Assembly (NCBI GenBank): GCA_035771175.1
Contig: CM069592.1
Location: 38,270,198 to 38,334,197, forward strand
DNA from: Paratinospora sagittata
Lineage: Eukaryota; Streptophyta; Magnoliopsida; Ranunculales; Menispermaceae
Length of the DNA stretch: 64,000 nt
Direction of reading: 5' to 3'
Shown: piece after piece, positions 1 through 15,020 of the stretch
Layout of the letters: every line of letters begins with the position of its first letter
Position numbering within the stretch: the stretch's first letter is position 1
Translations under genes and position numbers: made by a program
Notes under the pieces: model-generated
Told to the model about the DNA's origin: nothing
What the model saw: the letters and a program-made list of their open reading frames with translations, nothing else
The model's database searches: none

Positions 1-2372
1 CTACTTGATACTCTTGACAAGGACGTTAACTCTTTCTCCATGAGAGTCAGGTGTGTAGTTATATAGGCATGAAGTCGTAAGATTCTTTAAACTTGGTGTG
101 GATTTTAAAAACTTATTTTGAATCAATATGAATATAATGGCAGTATTTTTTTTAATCAATATGATTTTCTTGGAGATAACCCTGTATTTTTTATTTATTT
201 AAAATGAACTGGAAGTTTGGATTTATAGGTGACAACGACAAGGGCTGCTATTTTCATTTCACAGCCCAGTGTTGTTTTGAGAGTTTAACAATGAAATTCT
301 CTTTGATTGTTCTCTTGGCAGAGAGTGGTACTCATGGCATTTCCCGGAATTAGTAAAGATTGTCAATGACAACTATATCTACGCGAAGGTTGCAAAGTAT
401 GTGGAGAACAAATCAGAACTATCTGAAGAAAAAATCCCTGGATTAACTGAGATACTTGGTGATGAAGATAAAGCAAAGGAAATTGTAGAAGCAGCCAAAG
501 CATCCATGGGTAAAACTTGTGAAATTATTTACTCAAGCAAGGGGGCATGTCCCAGTTTTGTATTCATCTTTTCCGTGGGCTTCTTGCAGGACAGGATTTG
601 TCCCCAATTGACTTGATTAATGTTCAGCAATTTGCCCAGAGGGTAATGGATCTCTCACAATACAGAAAGAAGCTTTACGAGTATTTAGTCACTAAAATGA
701 ACGACATTGCACCAAATTTGGCTTCTCTTATTGGTGAAGTTGTTGGTGCTCGTTTGATTTCTCATGCTGGTAGTCTCACTAATTTGGCCAAGTGTCCTTC
801 ATCTACTCTTCAAATCCTAGGTGCAGAGAAGGCACTTTTCAGGTATTATTTAATGTTTGGTGTTTTCGAAAATGAAATTGTTATAGTTTTGCTTGGAAAT
901 GCCATTTTGCTGTTAAATAGAATCCCATCATGATGTAGATTAGTGTATTTCCTAACGTTGTTAAATTGTGGTTTCCAATAAATTTTTTGAAATATTAGGT
1001 GTTTCATTTGTCTGAAAATTAAAGTTACGCTTAGGTGTCAATTGCGAGAACTTGGGTCCATTCTTAGTCCTTCATGTCAGCAACTCATTTATTCCTACCT
1101 TGTAGAGGTTTATTAATATTATTCCCAAAATAGATCAATAGAGTGAAGTGGCAGAAACAAGAAAGAGAATTGGCATAATTAACTTCAGTTAGTTGTCATA
1201 AACTCATAATGCATCTTAGCTAACCTCATCCACAATGTTACTTCCAGGGCATTGAAAACTCGAGGGAACACCCCAAAGTATGGTCTCATCTTCCACTCTT
1301 CTTTCATTGGGCGTGCATCTGCTAGGAACAAAGGCCGAATGGCTCGTTATCTTGCAAACAAATGTTCTATTGCATCCCGTATTGACTGTTTCTCAGGTAA
1401 AATCTTCAGTTTTTTTAACATAATACTGCCTTTTCCCATGATTATTAGCATTATTGTTGAATGATGTGCTGCAATTGTCCAAATACAGAGATAAATACCA
1501 CCATTTTCGGTGAGAAGCTTCGTGAACAAGTTGAAGAGAGATTGGATTTCTATGACAAGGGTGTCGCACCTCGCAAGAATGTTGATGTAATGAAAGCAGC
1601 TCTTGAAACTGCACAAAATGAAGGTTTGAAGCAGAAGATGATGATCATTTTACATTATTACTTCATTTATCTAATTTCATACTTACTGCGTATGCACTGT
1701 TTACTTCAGTAATCATAGTTCCAATAATCCTATTATCGTTTGCTTGAATTTATCATGTAGGATAAACCCTAAAGCCTAAACCCTATGCATGAAGCCCACT
1801 GCCCATCGTGGATCAATGTTGATCCTATATAAGAGCTCTAGGAAACCATCTGCCAAATCTTGAGCTCTTCTGATCATTATTTTAACATGCATCACTTAGT
1901 TATCCATAGGAATTTCCCCATGTTTATGAGAAGTAGGTGAACCCTAGTTAAATTTCTTTGAGGTGTGCCCTAATTTTGATTACTTGATTTATCAGGTGAA
2001 GAAACAACCAAGATGGATGTAGACGGTGAAACTGCCGAAGTTGTAGCAAAAAAGAGCAAGAAAAATAAATCAAAAACAGAGGCACCCGCAAACGGGGAAC
2101 TTACTACAAATGGTGAAGCTATGGTGAATGGGGACGCCACTGAAGAGGAGCCCAAGAAAGAAAAGAAGAAGAAAAACAAGGAAAAGCGCAAGTTAGCTGA
2201 GGAGGAAAAGGACGTTCAAGCAACTGAGAGCTTGGTGGATGCAGAGCAGGATGGAACCACCAAGAAGAAGAAAAAGAAGAGTTCAAATGTAGTAGTAGAT
2301 GGAGAGGATGTTGAAGCTGCTAGTGAGGTAAAGAAGAAGAAGAAGAAATCAAAAAGCAAAGGTGACGAGTGA
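1..2372 (+). CDS. NOP56: Nucleolar protein 56 (box C/D snoRNP core), 5'-truncated by window edge
   Basis: Core protein of box C/D snoRNPs, which guide 2'-O-methylation of pre-rRNA in the nucleolus. Exons read as 1-50, 322-509, 590-842, 1248-1396, 1489-1623 and 1996-2372, all GT/AG and in one frame, stop TGA at 2370. The first visible exon gives [17 protein letters not shown], then [19 protein letters not shown] and the Nop domain ([16 protein letters not shown], then [14 protein letters not shown] and [16 protein letters not shown]), which binds the C/D RNA-protein composite site. The last exon encodes a highly charged KKKK/KKEKKKK tail typical of NOP56 rather than NOP58. The N-terminal domain and start codon lie before position 1. 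No lesion is seen. The intron at 1624-1995 contains short telo-box-like AAACCCTA runs near 1765-1785. Confidence 0.93.
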
Positions 2373-3131
2373 GAATCATTCAGAGATGCTGTCGACATAT
2401 AATTTTGAATAGAGAATTTGTGCTGCTTCTGCTGCTAGTTGTTGAATTATATATATTTTTTTGCTGTTTTTAACTTAAATTTTGTATCAGAATTGGCCCT
2501 GTTTTAATATTTTAATCAGACGTACCTTCACCTCAATTTTCAATTGTGATTAAGATTATATTTTCTTTGATCCATTGATTACATTTGTGTTCTATTTGGC
2601 ATGGAACGTATGTATCCCTACAGCACCTACCAAGTGCTTTTATGATCGTGAATCATCTTTGAAGTCGCATCGTTTTCTCAAGAAAGTCTTAAATAAAAAG
2701 AAACAAGCCATTGTCCTTTTAAGTGGAAAATAGTAATGGAGAGTTCTACTTCTACCATGAGCCAGGGAAGTATTTTCTTTCATATAAATGAATGTACCCA
2801 AAGAGAAATTATTGAAAAACAAGCCATTTAAGTTGTGCCTACGATTTTGTTCTCCAATAATAACTCAAAATTGTAACAAAATAAATGGATATGAATCCAA
2901 AATTGCAACCAAAACTGGAAGTTCCTCTCATACTCTGTTGATGTTCTTTCACCTATATCAAAAGCTGCTTGAACTCAATTATATCAATACTTTTCAATCT
3001 CTGGCTATTAAACCACTCAGCCCTAATACAACTGATTGAATTTAAGGGGAAAGTGGACAGGACCAGGCAGTTGGTCACTAAGTGCAGCTCCTCCTACTGC
3101 AGTGGCCAAGTTGTGAAATAACAGCCACCGA
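2373..3131. other. Convergent intergenic spacer, NOP56 / RRF
   Basis: Spacer between the 3' ends of two convergent genes. It should contain both 3' UTRs and poly(A) signals. Short open frames in it have no family resemblance or codon bias, and I see no repeat or RNA gene. Confidence 0.6.
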
Positions 3132-6100
3132 TTAGTTACCAGTGATCTCCTTCTCCTTTAACTTACACATTTCTTCTGCTGATTTAATGAATTTCTTTGT
3201 CAGCTCTTCAACCTGCATAGAGAAACTCAAATCACTTAACTAGAATGATAAACAAAATCTTTTCAAAAAGCTTTTTTCAAGTGGTTACTGACTTCTTTTT
3301 CTAATCTCTTCGCGTCATCTTTGGGCATACTTGATGCTGCTTTCTTTACTGTATCAAATGCCTGCATAACCAAAGTTGAGTTTTAGACCCATATACTGCA
3401 CTGGATAGAGACTTGAACGCAAGTCATTCAATGGGCAATTTCTGCTAATGTTGCACTTGCGCATTAAGCCCTCCTAAAGTGGCTACAGACCATAACACAG
3501 CCACATCATTGAAAGGGACTTTTTTCCAGAACCATTGATCAGTGTCTGTAAAAGAAAAACCCATCTGAAGTATAGTCAAAGACGTTAAAAACCCATTTGA
3601 AGTATTGTCAAAGATGTTAGGATGGTGCCTAGGCATTTTACCTTATGGGAGGTGGTGCCTTTGGATTAGCTAGGTGTTGCCTAGGCAAGCTGGACACAAC
3701 CCAATAGTACTGGTGGCCAACAAATGGTAGGAGACATCGACTCGAACCTGAGACCTCTCCCTAAAGTGGATTTTAGGTGCTTTGCACCTAACCACTCACC
3801 CAACCCTTTGCTGGTTTCCTAGGCAATAAAAGTTACACGAACTACATAATATAGGCATTTATTGTGAATACAATATTAATTATTTTGAGGTTTTGAAACC
3901 TAAACTTAAAACCATGCCCTGGTTATTCTGGAAAAAAAACTATCACACGAGTTAAGCTCATGTTGCTAGATGTGCTACATGCACTAGATGACCTGTATAT
4001 GGCACTCATCGTCTAAAACCAGTGCACTAAGAATTAGCAATATGAAACTTCTTTTAGTTTTATAACATAGGATTTTGTTGTCATATCTTACAGTTCATAT
4101 AAAAGAGCATTATAATAATTTCCAGCATACCTTTTGACGGGCTCTTCTAATGCTCTGTTTTACATCTTCACAAGATTTGGAAACCACCTTACACATAGCC
4201 TGATATGGACGTCCAAATTATCCAGTTACACATTGAGAATGTTAACAGTGTGAAGAGGAAAAAGAAATAAGAGACCAATGTCCAAATAAGCTCACCTGTA
4301 CATGCTCCTTTGTTAACCTGGACGCATGAATCATTGCAAAGAATAAAAGGAAGTCAGAAAACAAAGAAGCTGAAATTCTCCTGAAAAAGCTAGGAAATGT
4401 AGAACTTCATGGGATGGGCAGTGATTATCCAAACAAAGGTTCTCACACCTATTATGACACAAGAATAAATAAGCTAAAGCCAAACCATAAGCTGCAATAC
4501 ATGAATTTGTAAAATCACCTAGGGATAGCTACAATCAGTCGTTGGCCATCAACTTGTGGATTCAGACCGAGCGGAGATGAAACAATTGCATTCTCCAGCT
4601 CCTTTATGATCTGCAAACGAAAAAATCTCTTCAATGCAATGCAAGTAAAGCAAGGTTTAGCCATTAAAATCTATACTTATAGTCTTTTGCCTTTCATTTT
4701 CTTCTTAATTTTGACAAGCAAAGATTCCGTTCAAAAAGCATGAAGTTGGCAAAACATTAGGTCGGGGCGATAGAGAAAATATCCAGGCCAGTTCACAAAA
4801 GAATGTAATGATATGTATGAGTAACAAAAACTAACCCTGCCACGCTTCTTCCACTACACAAGGACTTGAAACAACAGACCAAAACAGCACTAATTTACAA
4901 TCACCTCCTTTACAACCTTCTCCATGCTGTCAAAGACGAATGATCCCTCTCTAATCTACATAAAACTATATTTTAAAATAAAAAAACTACTACTTATGCC
5001 AATTGAACTATTGTTAAATGCATTTGAGGCCTTTTTTACTTTTAGCTTGATGGAAACACGTTAGTTACAATACCATAATCAACTTCTCATTTGGTAAATG
5101 GGTCACATTCATATCTATCATGGTTCACAGGATGCAAGGCCCAGGTTAAATTGTAGCTACCACTCCAAAACAAAAAGAGAAAATTTCATCTAAAGCATTA
5201 CATAATGCACTGGCATCTCAGACACAGTCCCAAACACAAAACACAGTACTACGAAACATTGTTGAATGTTGTAATAAACAAGGTACAGTTTAATTACATT
5301 TGGATCATATGGTGTTACGGAGAGAGTCTGTGACTCCAAGACTGACACGACAGAAACTCGATTTAGAGACATCTTTACACCACCTGTTTCTACTATGATG
5401 TGGTCAAGCATTCCTGCAAAGACATTGTATGATTAATGAAATCAGGTTGTAAGACTGAAAACTCGGTTACATCACAAACAGCTTAAAAAAAAACAGCAAA
5501 CTACCTGCAGATGCCCTTCCTGTTCGTATTTTACTGAGATCTCGTGATAAAGCAGCTACTGCTGCGTCCATCTGTGATGTGGCAGTTGCCTTAACAGTAG
5601 GCCCAATATCAGGCACAAGTTCAACTGTACCTGCATCATTACCATCACCCTCTACAGAAAGAGAACACATTTGGCATCAATAGTAGATAGACCTGTAGAA
5701 GACTGATTGCAATGAGGGATTCACTCAAAATGAACATGTTTGAAAAATGCTTTGGTTGCGACATTATATCACAAACAAAAAAGGCATAACATCATGCAAA
5801 GCAACTTCATGGCATAGCAACAACAATTCATTGTTTAAGTCAAATTATTTCCTCTTCACATCCAAATTTATAATGTAATCCTCAGCTACAAGAAACTCCA
5901 ATCAAACTCCATCTCAATATCATTGCTTGAACCTATAGCTCACATAAAATTGAAAATCGAAACGTTTAATGAAGCAAAGATGAAGTTCTTGGTATGAATC
6001 TTGAACTAGTGCGCACTCACTACGCTAAAATGCGATCAAACTTAATGTAGGGATCTCAAGATCCTCCATTCTTACATACAGTAAGCTTCATCCACGAGAA

Positions 6101-6522
6101 TCTCACCTCACAAACAAAATACCGCCAAAAAAATATACCAAATTCGATCGTATTCAGTATCATTTCTACGTTCTATAGAATCAAATGCACAAATCATGAA
6201 AACATGGCTTCCATTTCATCACTCTAATCACAACCAAGCAACAAACAGAGCAAAAACTGCAGAAAGGAACACAAGAGAGCTCGGAGAACTTACTCGATTT
6301 CCTTCCTTTAGCGAAACCTCTCCTACTTTCTCTTAAGAAATCCAAACCTAAGCGATCAGAAACTCCATGACCATCGAAGACCGAGCTTTCTGAAACTAAG
6401 TTGCAGATGTTGGAAGAAGAAGAAGAAAACGCGAATGAGAGTTCGCGGCGAGAACGAGCGATTGAACTCCGTAGAAGAAGCAGATTTCTTGCAGAGAGAA
6501 CGCGTCGCAGAGGATTCGCCAT
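3132..6522 (-). CDS. Ribosome recycling factor, organellar (mitochondrial type)
   Basis: Releases ribosomes from mRNA after termination, together with EF-G. Eight exons on the minus strand: 6294-6522, 5505-5651, 5298-5413, 4519-4610, 4296-4317, 4131-4199, 3293-3361 and 3132-3212 (stop TAA). Total 825 bp, 274 aa. The first ~80 residues are rich in Arg/Ser and poor in acids (MANPLRRVLSARNLLLLRSS), as in an organelle-targeting peptide. The mature part shows the RRF signatures: SRDLSKIRTGRAS, then MLDHIIVE, the beta-domain segment VSVLESQTLSVTPYDPN, and the helical KEHVQ...AMCKVVSKSCEDVKQSIRRARQK. Mitochondrial rather than plastid targeting is inferred from the presequence and resemblance to plant mitochondrial RRFs. 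The intron between exons 7 and 6 carries a SINE-like element. Confidence 0.9.
3600..3815 (-). mobile_element. tRNA-derived SINE-like element in RRF intron
   Basis: On the minus strand an A-box-like TGGGTGAGTGG (complement of 3792-3802) is followed about 43 nt later by a B-box-like GGTTCGAGTC (complement of 3739-3748). This is the internal RNA polymerase III promoter layout of tRNA-derived SINEs. The sequence is compositionally distinct from the surrounding intron. The ends are approximate and I see no clear target duplication. Confidence 0.5.
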
Positions 6523-6835
6523 TACTGAAAAAAGAAAAAAGTAAAAAAACTAAACTAGGGTTTCATGTCATTTGCTTTCGTTTGAAGCCTCCATGGAAGC
6601 AAATGTACTAGCTTCGAGAGTTGGAAGAAACGGTGAAATTGTACTCCTGTAGTTGGTTAGTGTTATCCAACACCACATCGCTACTATTGCCACGTGCATT
6701 TCCTTTTTTTTTTTTTTTTAAATTTTTTTTAAAGTTAGGTCGGGTTAGTCGGAAAAAATCACTGAAAAACCCTAAGCGCGAGAGCTCTGTGGTGGAGCTT
6801 TACTCGGTGGAAATCGAAGCTAAACTTGGAGAAAG
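6523..6835. promoter_or_regulatory. Shared divergent promoter, RRF / mTERF
   Basis: Only 313 bp separate the two start codons, so both 5' UTRs and promoters lie here. The segment has a poly(T) tract (~6707-6730) and a telo-box-like AAACCCTA near 6770 (complement AAACCCTA in 'aaaaaccctaagcg'), an element common in promoters of plant translation-related genes. An open frame at 6621-6839 has no coding character and is taken as chance. Confidence 0.55.
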
Positions 6836-9184
6836 ATGAAAGCTTGGTCGAGCTCTCAAGCTCTCAAGCTCCCACCTCTTCCAATGATAGATTTTCAGAT
6901 TAGAAGGTGCGATAACTCTGCAACAATCCCTTCTCGTTTTCATCTTCTTCTTCTTCTTGAATCTCTTCATAATTGCTCGCAACCGTGTCCGCGAAATTAT
7001 TTTGTTTTTATTTTATCTGAGTTCTCCAATCTCAATTGCATTGATTTTCTTTCTACTGCTGTTGTTGTATTTTTTTAAATCATTTAATAGGATTTTGAGT
7101 GGGAAAAAAATTGATTTTTTCCTGTGTTTTTTATAGCTTTTATTTGAATTATTTGAGAGCAAATTTTACTAGTAACGAGCATTTCATCATAATTTTTCTA
7201 CTAAAAAAAAAAAAAAATCTAAGCTCAAAGCTCTTAAATTTGTAGATTTACTAGACGAATTTTTCAAGCGATGAAAAGTAGTCCCGTAAATTTATTTATT
7301 TTTTTCTCAGGATTCGAATTTGTTTTCCTCGGATGAGCATCAGTTGCCGAGCTGAGTCTGGTAAGAGAAAAATTCTTGTATCATTAATTGTTAGCTATAA
7401 TGAATAAATCTATTCACAATATGTTTTGATTTAATTGACATTTGAAGCTGATGAGGTGGATGAATCTCTCAAATTGAAAACAGTTCCTTCAACCCTACTA
7501 ACAGCAGAAAAGGAAGAAGCCAAGGCTGTTTTAACCTTGTTTTTAAAAGAACAAGGTTTGAGCAATGCAGTTGCTGCAAAAACAATCAATAAATCCGACA
7601 ATTTCGTTGATCATCTCATTTCAAAGCTCCATTCCGTTCATAGAACTCGGTATCTTGTAGGTTTGACTTTGACTTAGAACATTTTGATCTATTATGTATT
7701 TATGTGTGAACTACCACCTAACTTATATTCCTTTCAATTGTTCCACTGAATTAGTTGATTTCTCCTTACATTTACAGGAAGAGAGCTTACGACACATGAG
7801 ATTAGGGAGGCGCTCGTTCCCTACCTTGATTCCCTTTTTGAAGAACACGGAGATATTATTGCAAATGTGGTTGAGAATTTCCCAGACCCGCCTGAGAAAG
7901 AAAGAAATAGTAACCCGACAACATCTACAAATTCATCTCTTTATACCAAGAAGCTGAGAGCTGTGGCTAGGGTGAGCGAGATAAATTCTGGTGGGAAACT
8001 TCCTCGTCACATTAGGTACCTAGTAGAGCTTGGTATGGAGCTTGACGAGATCAAGAGAATAGTCCAAAAATTCCCCGCTTTTGCCTACTACAGCTTGGAG
8101 GGTAAAATCAAGCCCGTGGTCGAGTTCCTCCTTAATCTAGGTGTACCCGAATCAGACATTCCTTTCATCCTCAAGAAAAGGCCTCAGTTATGTGGGATTA
8201 GTCTCTCAGATAACCTAATTCCCACCATGGCTTACTTAGAGGAGTTGGGCGTGGACAAGACAAAGTGGGCTAAGGTGATTTATCCGATTTCCTTCCTTTT
8301 TTACTTTGTTTCTTGTTTGAGTAGTGCTAGAGATACACTAAATGAAACTCACATTAAAAAGAACTTGAGTACTACACAAGTTCTTTGGATTAACACGAAT
8401 CCATGTAATAATACATGCGAATCTGTGTTGATCCAAGGGACACAAAATGTTTGAGTTTTCATACGAGTTTCTTCAGTGCATCTTTACCCTTTTTGTTCTT
8501 GTTTTAATTTGTACTTTTCCTTGTGTTTAATATATTGATCTTGTTCCCTCTCCTTCTCTAAAAAAAAAGGTGATTTATCGATTTCCAGCACTGCTTACAT
8601 ATAGCAGGCAGAAGCTGAAAGCATCAGTAGATTTCCTCCAAGAATTGGGTCTCTCGAAACCGAGCATTGGGAAGATCTTAACACGGTGTCCACACATTAT
8701 AAGTTATAATATTGACGATAACCTACGCCCTACAACCGAGTACTTCAGCTCAATGGGCGTTGATGTTGCTGTTCTTCTTCACCGTTCACCATCTATAGTT
8801 GGGTTAAGCATTGAAACCAATTTGAAGCCCATCACAAATTTTTTCTTGGAGAAGGGCTTTACAATGCAGGAGGTAAGCACAATGATTTCAAAGTATGGAG
8901 CTTTGTATACTTTCAGCTTGGAGGAAAATTTGATACCTAAGTGGGAGTTTTTTCTGACAATGGATTATCCAAGTTCAGAGCTGGTTAAGTTTCCTCAGTA
9001 TTTTGGGTACAGTTTGGAGGTGAGGATTAAACCAAGGTATGCGCAGGTGAAAGAGTGTGGTGTGAAGTTGTTGCTGAACCAAGCATTATCTCAGTCCAAA
9101 AGTGAGTTTGAGAATACTTTGAAGAAGAAGTTGAAACTGAGAGATAGGCAGGGTTTTTCCATGAATGATTCCAAGTGCTTGTAA
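6836..9184 (+). CDS. mTERF-family organellar transcription/RNA factor
   Basis: mTERF proteins are helical-repeat nucleic-acid-binding factors acting in plastids or mitochondria. Exons: 6836-6906, 7311-7360, 7448-7660, 7778-8274 and 8570-9184, total 1446 bp, 481 aa. The N-terminus (MKAWSSSQALKLPPLPM...FPRMSISCRA) looks like a plastid transit peptide. From about residue 170 there are at least seven mTERF motifs of ~30 residues, each with the Pro-containing turn, for example KFPAFAYYSLEGKIKPVVEFL, KRPQLCGISLSDNLIP, RFPALLTYSRQKL, RCPHIISYNIDDNLRP, RSPSIVGLSIETNLKP and KFPQYFGYSLEVRIKPR. It resembles the Arabidopsis mTERF5/MDA1-type plastid members, but I cannot separate these from close paralogues by eye. 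The last intron (8275-8569) is unusual: both splice junctions sit in copies of the same ~18 bp sequence. Confidence 0.87.
8302..8475. mobile_element. Hairpin/MITE-like insertion forming mTERF intron 4
   Basis: Inside the intron, nested inverted repeats are visible. GGATTAACACGAATCCATGTA (one arm from ~8386) pairs with the arm ending near 8434 around a TAATAA loop, and AAGAACTTG pairs with CAAGTTCTT just upstream (~8358-8382). An outer imperfect pairing joins the TGAAACTCACATT area (~8343) to AATGTTTGAG (~8446). The whole is flanked by the duplicated exon-junction sequence described in the findings. Boundaries are approximate. Confidence 0.5.
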
Positions 9185-10043
9185 GATACCATTGTCCTAT
9201 CTCTCACTGTTTGATTTTTCGCTTGGATCTGAAGCTTTAACATTCCTGAATTTTTGACATGTAAGAAATAGAAATTACATTGTCATGTTCATCACATCAT
9301 GCATTGGATACATTGAGATTCTGTGTTTGTTTTGTGATTTGAAAGTAGAGATACAATCCAAAAATCAAAATCACAAACTAATAAACAAGACTGTGACATG
9401 AAAATGAATTCAATAGAAATGACAATGTAGTTCAAAAATGAAGGAGGGAGAGTGGGCCGTGTTCATTTGATTGAACCTCAATTTAATCTAAACTTACACT
9501 ACAGTTAATATAACTCATTGTAATCTATGTATAATTATAGCATTAGAGAGGTTAACAACATACGAGAGTAGCATAACATATGGTTGACTCGGTTGGTGTG
9601 TTTGACTTTGTAACGGCTACAAGACGGCCTGCCGAACTTGAAGTGTGATATCAGAGATGACAACAGCAACAAATGTTTGGTGACATTTTCTAAATTCGTT
9701 GGAAGTAAAATGACATTTTTTAAGTAAAAAATAAAACATAAAATGACCATATCTTTAAAAAAAGAAAACTTTACCCCTTTTGCATGCAAGTATGAAGTAT
9801 TTCGAAAAAGAAAAGATAAAAAATGTCAGGTAAATATGTAATATTTAATATTTTTGGGTGGGTGGGAGAAGGGTATTACTGTCATTTCACTGCGCAAAGA
9901 GCAGCTCTTATTAATGGAGAACATCGTCAACAATTGCATTCTCGAAATCAAAAACTCTGATTGGAGAAGGAATTAAGGAAGAAGAGATTAGATTATTTGA
10001 AGAGTGAAGAACAAGAAGACCAGAAACGAGATCAATAGAGAAA
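9185..10043. other. Intergenic spacer, mTERF 3' end to adenylate kinase 5' UTR
   Basis: AT-rich spacer with the mTERF 3' UTR at its left end and the adenylate kinase promoter and 5' UTR at its right end (about 9880-10043). Small open frames on both strands have no recognisable product. I see no repeats or RNA genes. Confidence 0.5.
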
Positions 10044-14232
<4,189 letters not shown>

Positions 14233-14800
14233 GTATGCGCTGCCCCATTGTTGACCTTTAAATTAGGAGCTTTTTGAGACCTGAAACCTTATTTGACCCA
14301 ATACACTGTAGGATTGGCCTTTTTTTTTTTGGGAAATTTCATTCCTTTTATCACAACTGCGAGCACCAGTTTGTTCTGGTGGTTGTTTGATTTCTTTTGC
14401 AAATAAATGCTCACAAATTGAAAGTGAGAATTTTATGTCCAATTGGATTAGAAAGGAACTTATGCAATAGTTTCTGATTTTTCAAGTTCAACATCTCTGC
14501 TACTGTTCTCTCATTTTGAGTTTCAATGAAGAATACAGAACATCATGTTTGCTGACGTGCTGCAATCAGATCATACAAATTATCATCTCTCTCTTTCAAC
14601 TTCATTTATTTGGAAGAGTTTCTTTTACCAGTTCTTATGAAAAAAACAGGATTGCTACCACCTTCAAATATTGTTCCAATGTTGGGTTTCAACATTCGTC
14701 CAAGGACAACGTTGCAGGGTGGAATTTTTCTATGAGCTCAAATCAGAAATTGGAACAAAGTCTCCTATTAGTATACATATTGAATCATTGATTATAATTA
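14233..14800. other. Adenylate kinase 3' flank
   Basis: Contains the adenylate kinase 3' UTR (a poly(T) run near 14319-14329, AATAAA-type signal near 14402) followed by AT-rich spacer. Short open frames here are not supported as genes. Confidence 0.5.
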
Positions 14801-14814
14801 GAAATGAGATAATT

Positions 14815-14935
14815 TTCCTATTCTCTCGCCTTTTAGTGAAGAATACCATATGCTCACAGTGCTTAGTGGCATATAATTATGCCAATTTTTGCCGAGGAGT
14901 TCTCCTTGGAGAAGAAAAACTCTACAATCCCATAT
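14815..14935 (+). pseudogene. U5 snRNA pseudogene
   Basis: Clear similarity to the U5 gene at 34,811 in this window: CGCCTTTTA of loop I (14827-14835), then GAATACC, GTGCTTAGTGGCAT, the Sm-site-like CCAATTTTTG (14882-14891) and a 3' hairpin of GAGTTCTCC / GGAGAAGAAAAACTC type. Against a working copy, the invariant loop I sequence ending ACTA reads AGTG, the 5' outer stem has decayed, and extra bases separate stem II from the Sm site. No TCCCACATCG upstream element precedes it, so it is judged a non-transcribed relic. Confidence 0.72.
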
Positions 14936-15020
14936 GAAAATTTTTCTTACCTTAACAGCACTTGGAACTTTAGAACCAAACTTTTGTTAATTGTCAATTG
15001 AGTTTTTTAACATCTATGTT

